From Collybiopsis luxurians FD-317 M1 (Eukaryota > Basidiomycota > Agaricomycetes > Agaricales > Omphalotaceae), in assembly GCA_000827265.1 (NCBI GenBank), contig KN834775.1, positions 580,229 through 644,228 of the forward strand: a DNA stretch of 64,000 bases, written 5' to 3'. The position numbers were made by a program, and so were the translations under genes. Position 1 is the stretch's first letter; every line of letters starts with the position of its first letter. The notes below the pieces were generated by a model that was not told the DNA's origin, ran no database searches, and was given only the letters and a program-made list of their open reading frames with translations. Of this stretch, positions 26,366 to 38,039 are shown piece after piece.

Positions 26366-27852
26366 TCAAACAACTGAAGAATAATCTGGGGGTGCTCCAG
26401 TAGTCGAATGATCTACTTCTCTCCTCTGCTCCTCATTTCCTTCTTGAATTCCGAAGTCTGCGGACATAAATGGACGCTCCTGTCTGCTATAGCTTGAAGC
26501 ACTAGGTTTGCTGATGCTCCTAGCCAACTGCCAAGGGTGAGACTCAAACCTTCTCTTTTGAGATATCACCGGAGTCACAGTGGTAGTTTGGGTAGATGTA
26601 TTAAGAGGAAAAGAAACAATCTGTGGTTTCCCTGATATGACACTTTTGTGAGGTGTTGTACCTCAGAATAATAACGACCTGGGACTTACGATAACCCTCG
26701 CTTCTGCCGATCATTCTCCTCCAATAGACCAAAAACAGTAAAGCGGAGAATGCTAATCCTCCCCCGACTGTGGCTCCGACAATTGCACCAGTACGTTGTG
26801 AATTATGATGAGGGTCTGGGGCAGTCGACGTCGATTGAGAAGAAATGCTCGCTCTCGGAGATGGGGCTTGCGAAGGGGATGAATTAAAGTTCGGTTTCGT
26901 CGCGAGAGAATCAAATGAAGGCTGGTAAGTCAAAAAATCAAAGATAAAGGTCTGGTTTCCCAATGACTGGGTAACAGTTATGAACAGAGTATGGTTGCCC
27001 GCTGTAAGATTTGGTGCAGAGTAAAACTGATAGTTCTGTGTCTTTTGCATTGGGTTATTGCCAGGAGGGACAATGACATCATTTGAGGTTGTTTGATTAT
27101 CCAAAGTGAAGTCAAGTGAGACACTCCCTGTGGCAGTCCAGTCAAAGACTCCATATACACTGATGCTTGTACCTGGCTTCACAGTTAGACTACTTCTAAG
27201 TGAAGTAAATGCTAAAAGAATCACCAGCAAACATAAATTTTAACCCATCTCCCACTGTCCTTGTCCTATGTGTTCCATTCCCTAAAGGCAGTCCATTCAC
27301 ACATCCGTTGAAGCATACCATAACTTCATTGGTTGTAGTGTTCCATCCATTACCCTTGTAAATTAATTCCTGGTCAGTATCGTCGACAACAATTGTACTC
27401 TCCTTCAAGGGAGTTGTCATTCCGGGTGTTATGAGTACATAGTCCAGGTCGACCGCAATGCTGGACAGGTTAACAATGTGCAGACCGTCATCGAGGATTG
27501 GAGTTTGATACCATTGCGTGTATAGTTGCGTCTGGCCTGCAATTGGGAAGGTGCAGTTATATGGTTCATTTGAGTCAATGCCTGCCAAAAACCATGTAGG
27601 GGAATTTTGGGACGGAGTGTTTCCGACAAATGATATTGAGGTTCCTGCTAGCCCAATTCGCTGAGCACAGAGAATGTATTTACAAATCGGTCGAGCCTGG
27701 TAGAACCAACCTTGAAAGGACACAACCAAATCACCTGGAGTGTCTGTCACCGTTGTAACATTATACATCCAACCTTCCGGAAAGAATAAAGTCACCCAGT
27801 TACCGCCAGTAAAAGATGAGCTCATTTCGCTACTGTCAAGAAGGAGCCACAT
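26366..27852 (-). CDS. Single-pass membrane glycoprotein 2 (tandem-domain, PPxY tail)
   Basis: Tandem paralogue of the gene at 23939 with the same four-exon plan. Exon 1 is MWLLLDSSEMSSSFTGG to VSFQ. Exon 2 runs from GTSISFVGN to KFMFAG. A 52-nt intron with a TCTAAC branch site leads to GTSISVYGVFDWTATGS. The TM is GAIVGATVGGGLAFSALLFL, then a YWRR stop-transfer. The tail exon ends GAPPDYSSVV. The second domain has VDDTDQELIYKGNGW and a CFNGCVNGLPLGNGTHRTR segment with two Cys that could pair. No lesion was found. The gene has the most complete layout of the array and serves as the reference for judging the broken copies. Confidence 0.74.
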
Positions 27853-28879
27853 TTTCAATGGGTATTATTGAACTTGAGGTATTTTACTGTATTTAAGCCT
27901 AACAGAGCACAGGGCCAAAGAATGAATTTCAAAAGGATGAAACAAGGTGTAGGTTTTCAGGGTTACCAGGTACCATCAAAATCAATCAGGAATAACAACT
28001 GTGGTGCCACTCAGTTGAATATGGGTGTGCAAGTTTACTGTTCTAAGGGACTAAGATAGATGCTCACCTTGTAGACTCGGAAAAGCTGCAAAACCATCAT
28101 TCATGGGACTTGAATTTAGGGCCTCAACTCGGCTGAGCAATACCGAGATTTATTAAGGCACATCTTGATAGTGGTGGCAATCGACACCCATTGAGGTGCA
28201 CCAATTGATCTCGAAGTTTGAAGAAATTGTTAATCATGAGTGAATCACCCTGATTATATTTGAACCCAGATGATCACCAAATTGGAGGTTCATTGCAACT
28301 GATTATCCAGCGCAACATGGAGTTCCTGCTGCCAATCCTCAGGCTGTGAGAAGGAAGGAGATTGCCTAGTCGAAGTCGAAGAACTGAATGCCAGCCTTTC
28401 AAAGAGCAGCCTGATTCGGCACTAGCCATAACCTCTGTGCAAAGTAGGAGCGAACTTACAACTCACCTGCGATGCCCCTGCTGTAGGTCCCCTGCCCCCA
28501 GTCCAGAGTCCAAGCAGCTGATTACACGAGTGATTATAACACAAATGTAAGTACATCAAAGAACGTCTGGATCAAAAAGTAAGTACAGAGCTGAGCGACA
28601 ATATTTTTTGGTGATAAAATCTCAAGAGGCCATATAAGTAGTAATTGCATTTTCCGGAGAGCGAAAGAGACTCAGGCCACTTTAGGCCAGGTATCCAGGA
28701 TAATGTGCCAGTCCATGCAGAAGTCCCCTTTGAAAGACTGTTGGTGGATCAAGGGAACTCATACTCTCCCAAAGGCAGCGCCAGCGAAAGCTCTAGGAAA
28801 TTGGGCATGCCCTCATCTGCCTGCTGAGGAATTCATCTCAGGACACGATTTCTTGATAGAAATGGCCCGCAGTGTTCAC
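27853..28879. other. Upstream flank of glycoprotein gene 2, duplicated sequence
   Basis: No gene seen. The stretch around 28330-28470 (tcgaagaactgaatgcc, then cctgattcggcac) matches the upstream flanks of gene 3 (about 31735-31815) and gene 4 (about 35980-36060), with many substitutions. This indicates an older duplication than the 31/35 kb pair. Confidence 0.5.
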
Positions 28880-29640
28880 ATTCAAAACCTTGAACACTGC
28901 CTTTGCCACTTTGCATATGCGAGACGCAGTTGGCTCATTAACAGGCGAGTCGGCGCGCGACAGCGGGCTGGCGTCAAAAGAGATGCTTCAAAGAGAGCGA
29001 GCGATGGGCGGGGATACGTGTAGCAAGGGAAGTGAGGTAGAAGATTTAGGAGATCCGGCGAACTCGGCTCGTCGAAGGACAAATTTATGGAGGTTATTGA
29101 CTTGGCCTAAAGAAAAGTCAGCCAGATGCTTCGAGCTCAATTTGAAAGCATGCACCTATCAGAGAAGCAGGCGGAAATTTTGGCTTTCTCTTGCGCGATG
29201 GGGGGATGGTACGAGGATTATTATCCAGGCTATAAGATGCAAGCATATCATTTCTGTCCAGAGAACGTACAAATTTATTGCTACTCTCCGAATTGTACTG
29301 CTTTCCGACGCCTGAATGGGATATCAGTAATGTCTTTCGCAGCTCTAGCGAAGTTCAATGCACTTGTCTGCTTCGATGACGATCTTGCTGGTGATTTCGC
29401 AGGCGATGGAGGAGAGTCGATATTGAGACCGACTCACCGTCTTTTCTTTTCCTTTACAGCAAGTAGTTTTTGTCTGCGGACTCATGAGAGTCTCGTCAAC
29501 GCTTTCCGAAGTCAGAATTCAAGAACGACATCGTGATGGTCAGGAACAATCACTCGAGCGCACCATATCTGATCTCACGCGACAGTTGCTTCGTGACTGA
29601 TAGGTGCCCGCCGCCGATTGCGCCAGCAAGTATAGCTCGG
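28880..29640 (-). pseudogene. Decayed partial copy of the Cdh1-like gene (5' half), copy A
   Basis: The sequence aligns by eye with about 22980-23710 of the Cdh1-like gene. Shared blocks include gttggctcattaacaggcg (23027 in the parent), ctttccgaag and gaattcaagaacgacat around the start codon. Substitutions and small indels break the frame, and nothing of the WD40 propeller is present. It covers the region encoding the N-terminal disordered part. It therefore cannot make an activator and marks one end of a duplicated segment that also carries a glycoprotein gene. Confidence 0.75.
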
Positions 29641-29780
29641 TATTCACCCACCTGCCTCTATAAAGCTCCTTGAAACACCAGAATACTTCTTGTTTACCAG
29701 CAATCTAAATGGTACACCGATATTCGCATAGGATCTACATACAATTGACAACAGAATACTCGAAAGCTGGCGCTGTTCAG

Positions 29781-31290
29781 CTAAGCTCTTCCGAGAAGTT
29801 TCCGTACTGAATTTCCATTAACAGAATAATCTGGGGGTGCTTCACTGGGATAATTTACTTCTCTACCCTGCTCCTCAATCCTCAGTCGAATTTCGGTGTC
29901 TGTAGTTATTAATGTGTGCTGCCCTCTGCCATATCTTGAAGCGTTAGGTCCCGCCTGTCCGCCGATATTCCTTACTTCTGGTAACTGCCAGGGATGAGAC
30001 TTGAGTGTTCTCATTTCAGGATTCACTGAAGCCCTGGTAGGTTCGGTAGGTGCTTCAAGGATGAAGGGATCGATCCGTGGTCTCTCTGACACTACGGCTT
30101 TGTTAGGTGTGCTTGCACAGAAGAAAAACGTGCTTGAGCTTACAATAAGCCTGTTTTCTGTCGGTCCTTCTTCTCCAATAGACCAAAATCAGTAAGGCGA
30201 AGGTCGTCATAACTCCGCCAAATTTGGCACCGATGATTGCACCGCTATATGAGTTATGATGAGATAATGCAGTGGTTGATGTCGATTGAAGCGGGGGAAA
30301 AGAAGGGGAAGGAGGAATTTCCGAGGGGGATGAGGTGAAGTTTGGTTTAGTCGCGAGGGAATTGAATGAAGGTTGGTAGGTCAAAAAATCGAAAACAAAT
30401 GTCTGGTTTCCCAACGATTGGGTGACATTTATCAGTAGAGTATGATTGTCTGCTGTAAGATTTGTGGCAGAGAAAAACTCATAATTCCGCGTCTCCTGTA
30501 GCGGGTTATTTCCGGCAGGGACAATGACATCTTTTGAGATTGTCTGATTATCCAAGGTGAAGTCAAGCGAGACGCTTCCTGTGGCAGTCCAGTCAAAGAC
30601 ACCATATACACCGATGCTAGCACCTGGCTTCACGGTAAGACTACTTTTGAGCAAAGTGAATTCTAAAAGGATCACCAGCAAACATGAATTTCAACCTATC
30701 TCCCACCGTCCTTGTCTTATGTGTTCCATTCCCTAAGGGCAATCCATGGGTGCATCCGTCAAAGCATGTCGTTACTTCATTAGTCGTAGTATTCCAACCA
30801 TTACCCTCATAAATCATTTCCCGGTCAGTATCATCAACAACAACTGTGCTTCCTTCCAAAGGAGTTGTTTTCCCGGGTGTAATGAGTGCATAGTCCAAAG
30901 CAACCGCAATGCCGGTCATGGTTACATTGTGCACACCTTCGGTGAGGGTTGGAGTTTGATACCATTGAATGTATTGCTCTGTCGGGCCTGCACCTGGGTA
31001 AGTGCAATTGTATAGTTCATTGGAGTCTATGCCGACAAGAAATCATATCGGGACACCAACAGGCGCAGTGTTTCCAACAAATGAAATTGAGGTTCCTGTT
31101 GGTCCAATTCACTTAACACGGAGAATATTCAAGCCTAGTTACACAGACCTTGAAAGGTCAAGGCTAAATCAGCCAGATATTGTGTGTTCATAAAACTGTT
31201 ATCCATCCAGCCTGTCCAATTGAAAAAAGTTTGCCAATTGTTGTCAACAAAAGATGAGTTCATGTCGCCATCGTCTACAAGGAGCCACAT
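29781..31290 (-). pseudogene. Membrane glycoprotein 3, interrupted by a nonsense codon
   Basis: Same exon plan and domains as the intact copies: MWLLVDDGDMNSSFVDNN start, VVDDTDREMIYEGNGWNTTT, GASIGVYGVFDWTATGS, TM near SGAIIGAKFGGVMTTFALLI, and a tail with EAPPDYSVN. In exon 2 an in-frame TGA (31043-31045) stands where the other copies have TGG (Trp). The last exon also reads past the usual stop and ends SVRKLLGRA. The rest of the frame is preserved, so the lesion is recent, or the copy is read through or polymorphic. It is most similar to copy 4, about 4.24 kb away. Confidence 0.72.
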
Positions 31291-32144
31291 TATGGGTATT
31301 GAGAAGGTGGTGGGGTCCTTGTGCTTCGCTTAGGTTATTTGAACCTAACAATGAGTCCGAAGAGGCCGGAAGCAAAGCTCAGGATTACGGAGCTCACCGT
31401 CTACCATCAAACGAATCAGTTATAAATGCCACTCAGTTAAGCGTAAACGTGAGTTCGCTGAAACGAGGGACTTCCAGAGGAAGATAGATATGTGCACGCC
31501 CTTTAGGTCTGAAAAAGCTACAAGCATGGAACTGAGTTCAAAGTTGCAACTCGACTGGGCAAGAACTCACCTCCATAAAGCTGCGTGGTGACGATCGTTC
31601 AAAAAACCTCAACTTTCCTAGAACCCATTGAAGTATGAACAATCTCGGACTGTGAAGCGCTTATTAATTGTAAGGGAGTTCCCCAAAGTCGCATCTAGTC
31701 AACGAGTGGTACGCAGTTCACAGATCTCAGGCCATCAGAGGGAAGGAAGAAGTACTAGTAGCGCAGTCGAAGAATTGAACGCCGGGATTGCAAAGAAGCC
31801 CGATTGGGCACCTTCGTGGAAGGTGGAAGGTGAGAGCTCGGTCACAGCTAACGCGCGACGCCACTGTAGCCTAAAATCACTGGAAAAGCTGTTCCTGAAG
31901 CTTCTGTGAAAGGGGGACGAGGGTGATTAAGAGCTTGTCGTCTGTGATATGTACTCCTTTGGAAATAGTGCATCAAGGACATCCAAACACCGGTATTATG
32001 GATTCTTAGATTACAGAAAATCTGAAGACTATTTGCTACAACAAAATACTATAAGACGAGCGGTGATATCAACTACAAGCCAAAAAGAACACAAACATGA
32101 ACATCTAAACATTCCGCGTCTCGTTTGACCTTCATCCCTGACAC
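31291..32144. other. Duplicated flank shared with 35536-36400
   Basis: This spacer between glycoprotein 3 and the rhomboid relic is nearly identical to the spacer between glycoprotein 4 and the intact rhomboid gene, at an offset of about 4241-4245 bp. It contains short open frames present in both copies, but none has protein character beyond chance. Confidence 0.6.
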
Positions 32145-32940
32145 TCACACCACGCCCCTCGTCAAACTCCAAATCCCCGGCCCGCAATAGTAATACATCG
32201 CCCCAAACGCCGCACCTCCCAAATGCGCCCAATGATCACACATCCTCCAGCCTCGATAAATTCCAAACATATCCAACGCAACCAACCCCATCACACCCGT
32301 CTGTATGTCAATCGGCATCATGGGAGGAAAGATGAGCGAGATTTGGGAGCCTGGGTAGGCTAGTGCGACGAGTGTGACGCAGGAATACACTGCTCCGGAG
32401 GCTCCTAGACTTCCAGGGGACGACTTCGACGACGAGGCGGTGGATATTGTGGTGGATGAGGCAGCCGCTGCGACAGCAGATGCCCAGATTTTGGTTTAGG
32501 GGAATTTACCGGCGGGAGCAGTAAGTTGTGCGACGAGCTTGGGGTATCTGATTCGAGCGCTGGCGATGTGTGATACGAGAGAAGCAAATTTCCCGGCTAC
32601 TGGAAAAGAAATGGAAAGAGTCAGTGCGGATAGGTGAGCTTAAGGAGGACACGACTAACGAGAAGCGAAGAAAGTCATAAAATGGATATGCTGAAGTTGA
32701 TTCGAGCTGGCCCGGGTCTTGCTTTTCTAGCAATTGTCGAAGATAGATGGAAGCGGCGGAACCTTGGCACCAAACAATGAGCACCATCATGCGATTTAAG
32801 AATGGAGTAGACGTACCAAAACCCTCCAGAGCGAGACAGTTGAAAGCCAAGTGGAGGAAACTTGCATGGCTACGGTAAATGTTCAGCAACCGATGCAAAA
32901 AAGAAAACACCGCAGGTATTGACGCACCAGAATGAAATGC
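32145..32940 (-). pseudogene. Rhomboid protease pseudogene, 5'-truncated
   Basis: Copy of the rhomboid gene at 36401. It keeps the C-terminal catalytic His region (DHWAHLGGAAFG), the GASGA serine motif and the HASFLHLAFN helix. An in-frame TAA lies at 32496-32498 in the linker before the Ser motif. Homology with the intact gene stops near 32940, so the exons for the mitochondrial presequence and first helices are missing. Beyond that point the sequence switches to a repeat also found downstream of the MYND genes. It cannot encode a functional protease. Confidence 0.78.
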
Positions 32941-33549
32941 TTGTATCTAAGTGGTATGGTTTCATGGCTGGCAGGGGATCTACAGGGGATCTACAGCGGC
33001 AGCTTCGCGGGTCAGTTGTGAGCTCGTCCCACCCCCATGAATGCCCTGAGATAATGATGCTTGCGCGGTATCGGGCTACTCTTCAGAGATCCGGCGGATA
33101 ACATAGGTCGATACAGCCAGGGAAGTCCGCATATCGGGAACACATTCGAAGCATTATGTTAAATCTTAGTTTCCCAGAGTGTTTGGCTGCAGTCGGCTCC
33201 GCGCAGGTGGGTCACACGCGGTTTTCTAAACCGAACGCCGAGTATAGGTGTGGATGGGAGACGAAAAGGACGCGATATACGCGCGAGTTGCTCAACGCCG
33301 CGGTGGAAGTTGTGGATGGACGCCTAATCGGGCGACATGTTCCCACCACCGTATCTTATCTTATCCTTCTGTCATGACTTGTTCGCAGGTATACTATCCA
33401 TTCTTTAGTAACTCAAGCAGAATATGAAAGCATTCGCCCGTCGAGAACTATCACGGTCCTCGGAAAAAGTAGAGGAACTAGTGTCGCTACCTAGACTCGT
33501 ACCTGGCCCGTCTAACGAGGACCTCTCGATAGTGTGCTGAGGGACCTCG
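32941..33549. repeat. Repeat copy joined to the truncated rhomboid relic
   Basis: About 32946-33065 (cttgtatctaagtggtatgg, then ggcaggggatctaca and cttcgcgggtcagttgtgag) matches the sequence downstream of the MYND genes at about 40930-41030, and more weakly at 39205-39300. The repeat makes the breakpoint of the duplicated segment visible. The remainder up to 33549 shows no gene. Confidence 0.6.
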
Positions 33550-33810
33550 CGGCATCTAGCCATTAGTCACGGTTACTTCTGTTGCAGCTCTAGCCAAATT
33601 TCATGTCCTGGTCCTCCTTGATGGCATGTTTTTAGTGATTTCGCATGGTTTCGCATGGTTTCGCAGGCGATGGATGAGGGTCCACCACCTTTTTGGAGAG
33701 TGACTTTCGTCGGAAGATTTGTGAAAGCTTTCCGAAGCGAGAAATCAAGAAGGTCATTTTAGCGGATGGGACCACTTGATTGAGCACACCAACTCTGATC
33801 TCACACTACA
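33550..33810 (-). pseudogene. Decayed partial copy of the Cdh1-like gene (5' end), copy B
   Basis: Short relic matching the region around the Cdh1-like start codon (parent about 23430-23660). Recognisable blocks are gtagctctagc-like sequence, ctggtcctcct, gatttcgca and ctttccgaagcgaga. It contains an internal triplication of a tttcgcatgg-type unit near 33637-33665. It is shorter than copy A. It lies next to glycoprotein 4 just as the real gene lies next to glycoprotein 1, which defines the repeated gene order. Confidence 0.68.
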
Positions 33811-34010
33811 GGTAAGTACAGTTGCTTCGCGACCGATAGGTGCCCCCCGAGCGCCTAGTTACTCGGTATTCACCCTACAAAGTTGCTACAAAGCACAAAT
33901 AACACCAGAATACTTCACGAATGGTCCATGTACACAACTTGAAGCAATCTAAATAATTCGTTCGTAATCAAATAGAATCTGCATATAGTCGACAACAGGA
34001 AGGCAGTCAT

Positions 34011-35535
34011 CTACTTGGTAATCGGTGCTGTTCGTCCGAGAAGTTCCCGTACTGATGTTCCAATAAAGGAGTAATCTGGGGGTGCTTCACTGGTTGGATG
34101 ATCTACTTCTGTACGGTGTCCTTCATTCATTACTCGAAGTCCCGTGTCGGCCGCCAACAATGTGCCCTGTCCTCCGCCATACCTTGAAGCGCTACTAGTA
34201 GGTCCCGCCTTTCCGCTGATATTTCTTTCCTTTAGTAGACGCCAAGGATAAGACTTGAGCCCTTTCATTGCAGAATTCACTGAAGCACTGACAGGTTGGA
34301 TAGGTGCTTCAAGGTTGAAAGGATCAATATGTGGCGTCTCCGACACTACGCTTTTGTTACGTGTATTCGCTCAAAAGAATAGCGAGCTGGACTTGCCATA
34401 AGCCTCACTTCCGTTGATCCTTCTCCTCCAACAGAGCAAGATTAGGGAGGCGGAGAATGCTAATGCTCCGCCGGCTGTGGCACCGATGATTGCGCCGGTA
34501 TGTTGGGAATTATGGTGGGACGATGCGGCAGTCAACGTCGATTGAGATGGTAAAGAAATGCTCATTGTCGTGGATGGGGTTTCCAGAGGGGATGAGGTGA
34601 AGTTTGGTTTTGCCGCGAGAAAATCGAATGAGGGTTGATATGTCAAAAAATCAAAAATGAATGCCTGGTTTCCCTTCGACTGAGTAACATTTATCAGCAG
34701 AGAAAAACTGATAGTTCTGCGTCTCTTGCAGCGGGTTATTACCAGGAGGCACAGCAATCACATTTGTAGTCGTCTGATTATCCAACGTGAAGTCGAGCGA
34801 GATGCTTCCAGTGGCAGTCCAGTCAAAGACACCATATGCACTGATGCTAGTACCTGGCTTCACAGTTAGACTACTTTTGAATAAAGTAAATGCTAAAAGA
34901 ATCACCAGCAAATGTAAATTTCAACCCATCTCCCACCGTCCTAGTCTTATGTGTTCCGTTCCCCAAAGAGAACCCACTCGCGCATCCGTGAAAGCATATC
35001 ATCTTTTCATTAGTCGTAGCATTCCAACCATTACCCTCATAGATTATTTCCTGGTCAGTATCATCAACAACAATTGTGCTTCCTTTCAGAGGAGTTGTCA
35101 TCCCGGGTGTAACGAGCGTATAGTCGAGAGCAACCGTAATGCCGAACATTTTTATAATGTGCAGGCCTTCGGTGAGGGTTGGAGTTTGATACCATTGAAT
35201 GTATTCCTCTGTCGGGCCTGCACCTGGGTAAGTGCAATTGTATGGTTCGTTGGAGTCAATGGCGACGAAAAACCATACTGGGGCACCAACAGGCGCAGTG
35301 TTTCCGACAAATGAGATTGAGGTTCCTGTTGGTCCAATTCACTTAACATACGGAAAACATGCCTACAAATCGGTCAACCCTGGCCACACAGACCTTGAAA
35401 GGACACGACTAAATCGGCCGGATTTTGTGTGTTCGTAAAACTGTTATCCATCCAGCCTGTCCAATTGAAAAAAGTTTGCCAATTGTTGTCAACAAAAGAT
35501 GAATTCATGTCGCCATCGTCTACGAGCAGCCACAT
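34011..35535 (-). pseudogene. Membrane glycoprotein 4, frameshifted by a 32-bp deletion
   Basis: Paralogue with start MWLLVDDGDMNSSFVDNN, VVDDTDQEIIYEGNGWNATT, GTSISAYGVFDWTATGS, TM near GGALAFSASLILLCWRRR and a tail with EAPPDYSFI. In the second extracellular unit, 32 bp present in copies 1-3 are missing at about 34701. The deletion lies between two GCAGAG repeats (microhomology) and shifts the frame after QNYQFFSA. Downstream frames remain open, so the loss is recent. The C-terminus is extended as in copy 3 and ends TAPITK. Confidence 0.74.
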
Positions 35536-36400
35536 TATGGATATTGAGAAGGTGGTGGGGTCCTTGTGCTTCGCTTAGGTTATTTGAACCTAACAATGCC
35601 GAAGAGGCCGAAAGCAAAGCTCAGGATTACGGAGCTCACCGTCTACCATCAAACGAATCAGTTATAAATGCCACTCAGTTAAGCGTAGGCGTGAGTTCGC
35701 TGTAACGAGGGACTCCCAGAGGAAGATAGACATGTGCATGCCCTTTAGGTCTGAAAAAGCTACAAGCATGGAACTGAGTTCAAAGTTGCAACTCGACTGG
35801 GCAAGAACTCACCTCCATAAAGCTGCGTGGTGACGATCGTTCGAAAACCTCAACTTTCCTAGAACCCATTGAAGTATGAACAATCTCGGACTGTGAAGCG
35901 CTTATTAATCGTAAGGGAGTTCCCCAAAGTCGCATCTAGTCAACGAGTGGTATGCAGTTCACAGATCTCAGGCCATCAGAGGGAAGGAAGAAGTACTAGT
36001 AGCGCAGTCGAAGAATTGAACGCCGGGATTTTGCAAAGAAGCCCGATTGGGCACCTTCGTGGAAGGTGGAAGGTGAGAGCTCGGTCACAACTAACGCGCG
36101 ACGCCACTGTAGCCTAAAATCACCGGAAAAGCTGCTCTCCTGTGAAAGGGGGATGGGAGTGATTCAGAGCTTGTCATCTATGGTACATACCCCTTTGGAA
36201 ATAGTGCATGGTATACAAAACATCAAGGACGTCCAAACACCGGCACAGTATTATATTTTCTTACATTAAAGAAAATCTAAAGACTATTTGCTACAACAAA
36301 ATACTATGAGATGAGCGGTGATATCAACTACAAGCCAAAAAGAACACAAACACGAACATCTAAACACTCCGTATCTCGCTTGACCTGGGATCCATCACAC
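35536..36400. other. Duplicated flank between glycoprotein 4 and the rhomboid gene
   Basis: Near-identical to 31291-32144 with a few short indels (for example an extra atggtatacaaa-type insertion near 36208). It presumably holds the glycoprotein promoter and the rhomboid 3' flank. No separate gene is supported. Confidence 0.55.
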
Positions 36401-37940
36401 TCAAACCACGCCCCTCGTCGAACTCCATATCCTCGGCCCACAGTAATAATACATCGCCCCAAACGCCGCACCTCCCAAATGCGCCCAATGATCAAACATC
36501 CTCCAGCCTCGATAGATTCCAAACATATCCAACGCAACCAGCCCCATTACACCCGTCTGTATGTCAATCGGCATCATGGGAGGAAATATGAGCGAGATTT
36601 GAGAGCCTGGGTAGGCTAGTGCGACGAGTGTGACGCAGGAATACACTGCTCCGGAGGCTCCTAGACTTCCGGGGATACTGACGGCTTTGGCTGCTGCAGC
36701 TGCTGACGATGAGGCGGTGGATCTTGTGGTAGATGAGGCTGCTGCTGCGACGGCAGATGCCCAAGTTTCGGTTACGGGGGGTTTACTAGCGGGAGAAGTG
36801 AGTTGTGCGACGAGCTTGGGGTATCTGATTCGAGCGCTGGCGATGTGAGATACGAGAGAAGCGAATATTCCGGCTATTAGAAAAGAAGCAGAAGGAGTCA
36901 GTACGGATGGGTGAGCTCAAGGACGACAAGACTAACCAGAAGCGAAGAATGTCATGAAGTGATATGCTGAAGTTGATTCGAGCTGGCTTGGGTCTTGTTT
37001 TTCTTGCGATTGTCGAAGATAGGTGGAAGCGGCGGAACCTGGGCACCGAACAATGAGTACCATTTTGCGACTCAAGAATGGAGTAAACGTACCGAAACCC
37101 TCCAGAGCGAGACAATTGAAAGCCAAGTGAAGGAAACTTGCATGGCTATGGAAAATGATGTGTATTCAGCAACCGACGTGAAAAAAATTAGCGCAGGTAT
37201 TGACTCACCTGAATGTACTAGTCAAAAGCGTGTAGCTAAGGCCAGAAAGTGGATGATGTATGAACGAACGTGTCATCATCGGCTGCAGTCTCTGAAACTG
37301 CCACATGAACCAGATGCCTGCGTTTAGCATGCAGATCTTCCAGCATAATCGACGACCGTCAGAGGCGTCTGCGTAAGGCTGGAATACAGAGAGATATATG
37401 GTGGTGATATAGGGACGGATGACTTGGGGGATTTCGCTAGCTTGGGTAGCGAGGTATTTGTAGGTCGAACGAAGTTGCTGGAATTTATTGAGTCTAAAGT
37501 GGAAGAAACCGAGGGAGGGGAATATATCTTACTTGAACCAGCTCGGATTGTTGGAATCTCCGAAGGTCTCTATTGGATATGCTTTGAGCCTGCCAAATGG
37601 TAGACTGTGCTTGTAGCTTTTCGAGCACGACGGCTGTATCAAGATTAGTGGCCCATGCGGAGTATAACAGAATACTCGTAGATCCTAAAGCAAAAAACTG
37701 GTGTGATTATCAGTGTTGAATGAACGAATATGGTATTGGTTCGCGTACCAATACTTGGTTTCGAATTGTGGGCTTGACAGACTTTGCAAAGGTCCCTTCG
37801 AATTCTATGGGAGCCGTCGGTCCACTGGGTTTTAATTGTTGAGAGACATCTCTAGGGAGTCTCAGTGGCCTTGAATATGAGAGGTTGCGGAGAGACCGAT
37901 ATGGTTTAAAGGATATTCCTCTCGCGCACAGACGGAGCAT
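36401..37940 (-). CDS. Mitochondrial-type rhomboid serine protease (PARL/Pcp1-like)
   Basis: Intramembrane protease of the inner mitochondrial membrane; in yeast the homologue processes Mgm1 and Ccp1. The ATG at 37940 gives a basic, Ser/Arg-rich presequence (MLRLCARGISFKPYRSLRN) that fits mitochondrial import. Several exons follow. The oxyanion-region helix reads HASFLHLAFN, the nucleophile Ser lies in LGASGAVYS (about 36640-36670), and the catalytic His lies in MFDHWAHLGGAAFG near the end. An Ala/Ser/Thr-rich linker (about 36690-36780) precedes the Ser motif. Stop TGA is at 36401-36403. Internal exon edges are approximate. A truncated copy lies at 32145. The divergent neighbour is the MYND relic at 38040. 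Confidence 0.84.
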
Positions 37941-38039
37941 CACAGAGGACGCGAATCAACTTGGCGCCTATTGATTTTTTTCGGAATCACCAACGCGTGA
38001 GCATCGGCAGGTTGTCGGCATCGGACCTGCTGCCGGAGT

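Noticed and set aside
31254..31909. Short ORFs repeated at about 35499-36117
   Set aside because: They recur only because the whole flank is duplicated; differences between copies include frame-changing indels with no sign of coding constraint.
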